Shown piece by piece: positions 58,401 through 64,000 of a stretch of 64,000 nucleotides of DNA. Source of the DNA: Blastomussa wellsi (Eukaryota > Cnidaria > Anthozoa > Scleractinia > Plerogyridae); assembly GCA_947652115.1 (NCBI GenBank), contig OX393563.1, forward strand, positions 9,383,495 to 9,447,494, in the 5' to 3' direction. The notes beneath the pieces were generated by a model. The model was not told the DNA's origin. It did not search any database and was given only the letters and a program-made list of their open reading frames with translations. The first letter of the stretch is position 1. Every line of letters begins with the position of its first letter. A program made the translations under genes and the position numbers.

Positions 58401-61400
58401 TGACATCTGCTATTCCTATATCTTTTGTCTGCAGACTGGACTATCCCTCTCCATTTGGAGCAACTCTTCAGTGCAGCTTACATCAAGTATGAGTTGTCCA
58501 TACCAAGATGTTTGTTGTCTGTGTGTGAGGAGTCTGGCAGCAAGTGGATGATAGATAAAGACTTGACATATGGTAACACCTTATTTTTGGCAGGGGGTGG
58601 GGGTTAGTGCTCTGGCACAATCCCAGATAAAACTTGTCCAAGGATCTTGTTCAGAAATAATTTTTCACAAGTGTCTCTGAGGATCCTACTCAGGATGATA
58701 AAATTAGATTGCAGATCCTGGCCCATAGGGAGACAGGTACAATAGAGCTGTAGAAGGTGGGTGATTGTGGACTGATATCTCAAAAGGAAGTGAGTAATTT
58801 GCAAAAATAAGGAGAGTAAAAGAAAACAAAACAAAAGCTCTGAAATAATAACGCCTGCTATACAATTCACTAACTGGCATAGTTTGATAACAAAGTCTAA
58901 ATCACCTGCTTTGCCCGACAAATAAATATTCTTAGATATCTATTTTTTTTCTCTGCCTTCCACTATTGTAGGTGATATCTGTCAACAGTATTCCCTAAAA
59001 TTATGAATCACATGTCACATAGGACTTCTGTTTATCAAACAAATCAATTTTGAATTTAAATCACTCCAGGCATGTTTTTGCATTCACTTCAGGTTTCCTG
59101 GCTTCATATCATTTTGCCTGCAAAATGTCCAAATGCTGTCTTGGAGAACCTAATGTTTTCTTTGTTCACCAGGCACGGAAGATGTGTTTACGTTGCTGTT
59201 TGAATATTGTCGTGTATCTGACTCAACCCTGGAATGGATTCTGGAAACTCTCATCCCAGACAAACTAACCAGTGGCTTTCAAGACATTAGGAGATGTGTA
59301 GTGAACAGCTTAGCACAGGTAATGAACTGCCAAATGCCTCAAGCACTGTAAATTAACAAAAATTCATCATGATGCTAAGTCCTGCCTGTCAACAAGTACA
59401 GTGTACATGTTGTGGTTCAATTTTATCTTTCATTCAAATTTTATTTCCCTTTATTTCAAGTACATTATCAAACATTACATACCCAAAACCAAAGGAAAAT
59501 AAAATTTGAATCCAGGATAAAATTGAACCACATCATATATATTGGTCTTGGTAAAAATGATAAGTCTACATACAAGCCTAGCAGGCATGGTGGCCTAATG
59601 GTTAGTGCGCTGGACTCCATATTGGATGGTCTGGGTTCGAGCCCTGACTGGGGCACTGTGTTGTGTTCTTAGGCAAGACACTTCACTCTCACAGTGCCTC
59701 TCTTCACCCAGGTGTATAAATGGGTACCAGCAAATTTACTGCTGGGGGGGGGGGGGTAACCCTGTGATGGACTAGCATAAGCTCTGGCCTGATGGGCCAC
59801 TAGGCTTGTATGCAGACTTTACCATTATTTTGCTGATACCCAATTATACACCTGGCACTGTGAGAGTTTTTGTCTTTCCCAAGAACACAACACAGTGGCC
59901 CAACCAGGGCTTGAACTCGGTTCTGATCTGAAGTCCAGCGTGTTAACCATTAGGCCTTACCTAATTATATCAATATATTTTTCAATTACAAAGAAATCAG
60001 GGTGAACCAAAACATGGATGAAACAGGGAGGTTAATGCAAAGCAGGGTTCCATTGTTGTTCCCTAGTTACAGGAGTTTCAAAACAAGGCGGCTGGTGCCG
60101 GAGTTCCACCAGCTACTTGACTGTTATACAGCCGGCTACTCTTGTCATAGCAATCAGCTTGTGACCAAAAAGCTCACTTATAACAGCTGCCTACTCTTCC
60201 AGTCGATGACACCTACTTCAAAACATTTTGAAACCCCTGTAGTTAGTGTACACTCAAGCACTCTGTTTCCCTGTGGATCCAGGGGATCTGTATTTTACTG
60301 CATGCTTCCGTCACTGAGTCCCCCATTAGCAGTTAGGAAAGAAACCCAGAAGGAATAAATAAGTTTTCACCAGGCAGCATGTAACATTGTAGCAAGTTAT
60401 AACTTGGCTTATTTTTATTGTTGTTGCAGATTCTTCCTCATTGTATCTGGAAAGAATGGAAAAGAATTATTGAGATGTGTCGGCATCTTGTCAGGAAGAG
60501 CACTTTACAGGTGCTTCTTTCTATTAAACAGTTGTATGTTTACAGATTGCTTGCATTTGATTTTATGTCGACTTGCTATTTTGGTGGGGCTCGAGGAATT
60601 GTTCCTGTTGTTTATTCTAAATTGTTCACTGGGAGGGAGCACTCCATTAATATGAGATCTTACAAGAGCTGCTGCCTTGCAACCTATCTCGTATCCAACG
60701 CACGATCATGAAATAATTGTTGATTATCTCACATTACCTATGACAACTGAGGTTCATTTTTTGCTCATGCATTACTCATGTAGGCTGGCTCCACAGAAAG
60801 TGTTCCTTGCCTCCAGACAAAATACATTAGTTATGGTAAGATATTTAGATTCTTGTCCACATGTAACTGAAGTGATCAAAATTTTATGCATCTTTATCTT
60901 TTTCATCAACATCAATCCTGATTAACTTTTATATATTCTAAAACAGCGACAGTTTGGAACCTATAGATGATTTCAAGGCTTTTTTATTGCAAAGTTGTTG
61001 ATTGACTGTCGGAAGTTAATCTGTTAAAAGCAAACGTAAACACATTTTTCTGTTTTTCTTTTTTGGTTTCGTTTTGTGATTTCCAGATTCCAGTGCTGTG
61101 GATTCTAAATTACAAGTCAGAGTAATAACTATTAAATTGACAATTACCAGACTGAGCCAAAACAAAGAAATGATCGATCAATCTTGAAGTCAGTCAGTCA
61201 GTAAAATAAGGTTTACTGTGATAAAATGCCTCCGTGTAAAACAAGACCAAACACTGAAGACTTGTTTCTAATTTGTCTCCAATTTAAACAAATGAGACTT
61301 GTGGAAAAAATTATTTGGGACAGGGTTTTTAACTATAAAGCTATGACACAAAACCAATGATTTTATGTATGTACATTTAAATATCCAGAAACCCCTATGA

Positions 61401-63309
61401 ATTGCTCTGTTGGCTGGTTTTACAGCTTGATGAGTTCTGTCAAAATACAGGAAACCTCAAGAGAATAGTTGACTAAGGAAGGAAAACATCATACAGGTCA
61501 TACCAGACCAAAATCAAACAAGGATGGAGATTACTGAGACAGATTACAAAGGGCAAATTTGAAAATTTAGCCTACTTTTTGAAAAAAATTCACAATGCAT
61601 AGAAGCTCACAGCAAAGGAGCTCGGGGAGAATTCAAGCTCACTTCTCAGCTACATATTCAATTGTCTTTTTCTTGCAGATGTGTGTCAGCTCTCTACGTT
61701 GTTAATAGACACATTGAAAGTTCTTCACAGCCCTTTGTGCATTGCATGGGCTACCACTCATGTGTGGCTTCATGTCACCAGGCATTATATCACAGCTATA
61801 AAGGAAATTGTGGATGAAAGTGTGGGTATTATGGATTATATTTGTTATCACCTAATTTAATTAAAACAAGGGGTGGGGGGTTGGGAGAATTTGAGACATA
61901 TAGAGGATTTGCGTAACTTTCAAGAATTCTCCCAACCACTTGAGTGTTTAGATTGGCACTTGATAAACACGGAAAAAGTCTTCTATTGCTTTAATTTATA
62001 AAATTTTCAAACTAGGTACGAATCTTAAACATGACAACCGTGCTTACATACTCTCATTTAAAGGTGACACCCATCAACCACTGTGAACATGCATAGCATT
62101 TCAGTAATTTTATAAATCCTATTATAAAATGTGTTTGCATTAAAATAACTAACATACTATGCATTCTCTCATTGGTCAATAGATGTGTTTTGGTGAGGGT
62201 ATGTAAACACTGTTGAGACATCAAGTTTGAGAAATATTTTATGTATTAAGCAATAGAGGACGTTTTACTGTGTTTACATAGCTTCATCTAAACACTTGGA
62301 GGATTGGAAGAATTCTTGAAAGTCAAGTTGTCTCGAATTCTCCAAACACCCATTGTGCATGAGGCTATGTAAGTCCTCTATTGCTTAAGGAGGCTCGAAA
62401 GGGTTTTCAGCTGTGAGCGCTTTCATTGCTCGCGTCAGCTTGGGATCAAAATTTCCGTTTAACATGTGCATGTTACATCTAAAATCGCCTAAATCGGAAA
62501 TGAAATGTGCGAAAAACATTTCTTTATTTTGAAAATTAACTCGGTGACCTTTCTTGATTTTGCATGTGGTTAGCATTCAGTATGCTGATTCAAATGGAAA
62601 AGTTTGGGCAAAAACTGTGTTGTAGAATTTCTTGTAATTTATAAAACACCTTTTCAATATAGCTTAATTTCCACAACACAGATTTTTCTAATACTGGCAG
62701 GCAAATACAGAATTAAGAAAGCTTCTAAATAACTAAATAAAAATGGCAGATCACCAACTTAGTTTTAAAAATAATTGGCAAAAACCAAAATTTGGGGTTC
62801 TTTTGTCACTGTTGAGGTGTTGCCATGGTAACTGCTATGATGTCATAAACATTCCTAAAGTATTTCCCAATAACAGAGTTCTAAATCTATTCATACTTTG
62901 CCTGAATGATCGTAACAGCTTTTCTGTTTAGTAATACTGCATCGTTTCACAAGTACCATAACAGTGAGACAACTTTCGAGCCTCCTTAAATGAAACAGTC
63001 TATCGTGTTTGATACATTACATGATTTATTGTTTACCTATTTGTGAGATTGTTTCTAATCCTAGAAACCCTGGTTTCATTTCAGACTGATGTGGCGGCAA
63101 CAGCATTAATATTTTCGCATGTGTGTCATGTGATGTCCTTTGTACCTGCTGACTGTATTGATCAGCTGTTTGTTTTGGCCCTGGACTTGGTGGCCAGGCC
63201 TTCAGTGTCAAACAGTGATGTCAGGGAACATTTGAAGCTTTCAATCAACAGTTTATCATCTGAAGTGCATAGGGCAGCCTTGACACAAAAACTAAATCAA
63301 AATTTGTAG
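51351..63309 (+). CDS. GEMIN4: Gem-associated protein 4-like (SMN complex)
   Basis: Gemin4 is a helical scaffold of the SMN complex, which assembles Sm rings on snRNAs. Exons found: 51351-51728, 52544-53420, 54038-54327, 55600-55914, 56357-56512, 56631-57036, 58435-58572, 59173-59318, 60430-60510, 61679-61821, 63085-63309. All have GT-AG or close sites and mostly continuous phase, giving more than 1050 residues, near the human length of about 1058. The match rests on the N-terminus (VLVHSAFLLANNEAVQGLNE), ILPHCIWKEWKRIIEMCRHL, the late STLLIDTLKVLHSPLCIAW region and the C-terminus with HVCHVMSFVPADCIDQLFVL. One short exon is missing between 60510 and 61679, because the next exon needs a one-base phase. 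A candidate at 60752-60835 does not fit. The protein has diverged strongly and has no enzymatic motif, so the name is less certain than for its neighbours. Confidence 0.74.
52228..52414. mobile_element. Near-perfect palindrome of two inverted hammerhead-like repeats
   Basis: Left arm ATAATTTGGTTTTATCAGCT... and right arm ...TTGATAAAACCAAATTAT mirror each other over about 90 bp each. Each arm carries AAGGGCTAACGCTCGAAACG, as in the single copy at 27811-27905. It lies in GEMIN4 intron 1. Confidence 0.65.
55995..56217. mobile_element. Fold-back element in GEMIN4
   Basis: Outer ends ATAGGTAATCATA and ATATGATTACCTAT are inverted, and inner arms GTGAGTTTTTCAAAAAGCTG and its inverse (CAGCTTTTTGAAAAACTCAC) are exact over 20 bp. 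About 220 bp, non-coding. Confidence 0.6.
57251..58391. mobile_element. DNA transposon relic with about 130-bp TIRs
   Basis: GGACTACGAGCAGTCCCTTT at the left equals, bar a base, the inverse of the right end. The arms run on through CTTAGTCCGT, GCGGAGCGAAAACATGGC, CTGGGAGACGCGCCCA and GGGACTACCGCCTAAGCCAC. The interior of about 880 bp has no transposase ORF. It fills most of the GEMIN4 intron and ends 43 bp before the exon at 58435. Confidence 0.75.
59585..59823 (+). mobile_element. SINE copy with clear A and B boxes
   Basis: TGGTGGCCTAATGGTTAGTG (A box) and GGTTCGAGCCC (B box) are intact. The body is shortened after GATGGACTAGCATA and contains a G11 run. Confidence 0.78.
59830..59960 (-). 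mobile_element. Second SINE head, opposite orientation
   Basis: The inverse of GGCCTAATGGTTAACACGCT is followed by a B-box relic. It is truncated to the 5' half and lies tail-to-tail next to the copy at 59585-59823. Confidence 0.65.
61865..62353. mobile_element. Putative element with about 75-bp inverted arms
   Basis: The left arm (TTGGGAGAATTTGAGACA ... CTTTCAAGAATTCTCCCAA, ACTTGAGTGTTTAGAT) is matched by the inverse of 62285-62353 (TTGGAGAATTCGAGACA ... CTTTCAAGAATTCTTCCAA, AAGTGTTTAGAT). No coding capacity. Confidence 0.5.
62389..62985. mobile_element. piggyBac-like MITE with TTAA target site
   Basis: TTAA at 62385-62388 is followed by GGAGGCTCGAAAG, and the right end CTTTCGAGCCTCC is followed by TTAA at 62986-62989. 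TTAA duplication is the hallmark of piggyBac transposition. The interior (597 bp) has no transposase. It lies in the last GEMIN4 intron. Confidence 0.78.
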
Positions 63310-64000
63310 ATTACTGCTGGAATACATTTTAACGTAGACATCGAAAAGTAGCCAAAACATGACCAGCCTTGAAACAGGCGTTTTTTTTATAGCTCTGTTA
63401 TGTTTATCTTGTGACTGGGACAGAAATGGGTGAACTGGAAAATCAAAAATGCTCAATATACTCCTGACTGTTTTGTTTGTGTGTTTATTTATCTAACTGG
63501 TCACGAACAGTTTAAATACGTCAGCTGTATGTACAGGATTGGTATAAATAGCGTGAATGCTTGGTGTGTCACCATGGTCTATTGCTTCAATAGATTTGAT
63601 TTGATTGAGATTTTTAAGAACAGCAAGGAACAGAAAACAATCTCAATCCTGATCAAAGCTATAAATTAGAAAAACATATGCCAAACTGTGAATTATTGGC
63701 ACAATTGTTTCCTTGTTGTTGTAATGATTCCTAAAACAATCTAACTCCTGATCACTATATGATAATAATAGCATCTTTTGGTCTTAATTTGATCGGACTG
63801 GTTATTTATATCTTACTAGACGTTTTGTTGTGTAGTATTTTTACGAGTTGTGCCGAGCCTGTAGGGTGAGTCAAAATACAAACAACAAGTAAAAATTCTC
63901 AGTGATACTACACAAAAAATGTCTAATAAGACATTATCCAACATGCCAAATTATGTCCATGTGGGTGAATTTCAAACTGGTTCTCTGGAGTACAAATACC
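63310..64000. other. Downstream of GEMIN4, no gene recognised
   Basis: A single 79-codon frame without signatures, plus AT-rich sequence; it probably includes the GEMIN4 3' UTR. Nothing else supported. Confidence 0.5.

Noticed and set aside
60752..60835. Candidate missing GEMIN4 exon
   Set aside because: The frame is open with a good donor (ATG-GTAAGA), but the acceptor is poor and the phase does not join to the next exon.

Overview
The window is eukaryotic nuclear DNA from an animal. It is AT-rich, its genes are cut by many short GT-AG introns, and it is dense in small transposons and a tRNA-derived SINE family. The gene content (FPGS, a DM-domain gene, DCTN3, a (6-4) photolyase, MED22, RPL7A, a divergent GEMIN4) and the style of the repeats point to an anthozoan cnidarian, most likely a stony coral. 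The animal assignment is firm; the coral assignment is an inference from repeat families.

Layout from left to right. (1) 1-11619, +: folylpolyglutamate synthase, cut at its 5' end by the window edge, with at least five small repeat insertions in its introns. (2) 11620-15391: intergenic, with SINE copies. (3) 15392-17287, -: a two-exon DMRT gene with a DM domain and a DMA-like motif. (4) 18345-22442, -: DCTN3 (dynactin p24), seven exons. (5) 22575-29855, +: a (6-4) photolyase/animal cryptochrome, nine exons, head-to-head with DCTN3 across 132 bp. (6) 29856-32960: intergenic repeats. (7) about 32970-40641, -: a nearly intact Helentron-type rolling-circle transposon. It encodes a basic N-terminal region, a 2A-like ribosome-skipping motif, an OTU protease domain, a tandem basic repeat, zinc-binding clusters, an HUH Rep, a PIF1-type helicase and an AP-type endonuclease. 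A one-base slip in a T tract divides this into two ORFs. An RPA-like ssDNA-binding gene (42894-44033) lies upstream on the same strand. (8) 44981-46540, -: MED22, head-to-head with (9) RPL7A at 46873-50176, +. This is the arrangement of the vertebrate Surfeit locus. (10) 51351-63309, +: a gene best matched to GEMIN4, about 12 exons, with further TIR elements in its introns.

The host genes are housekeeping functions (folate retention, dynein transport, DNA repair, transcription, translation, snRNP assembly) and do not form a pathway. The two head-to-head pairs suggest shared promoters. The most notable observation is the canonical 2A motif inside the Helentron ORF, which would release a separate 243-residue basic protein from the transposase polyprotein.

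Gene models were assembled by eye from reading frames, GT-AG sites, phase continuity and remembered family signatures. No alignment or transcript data were available.
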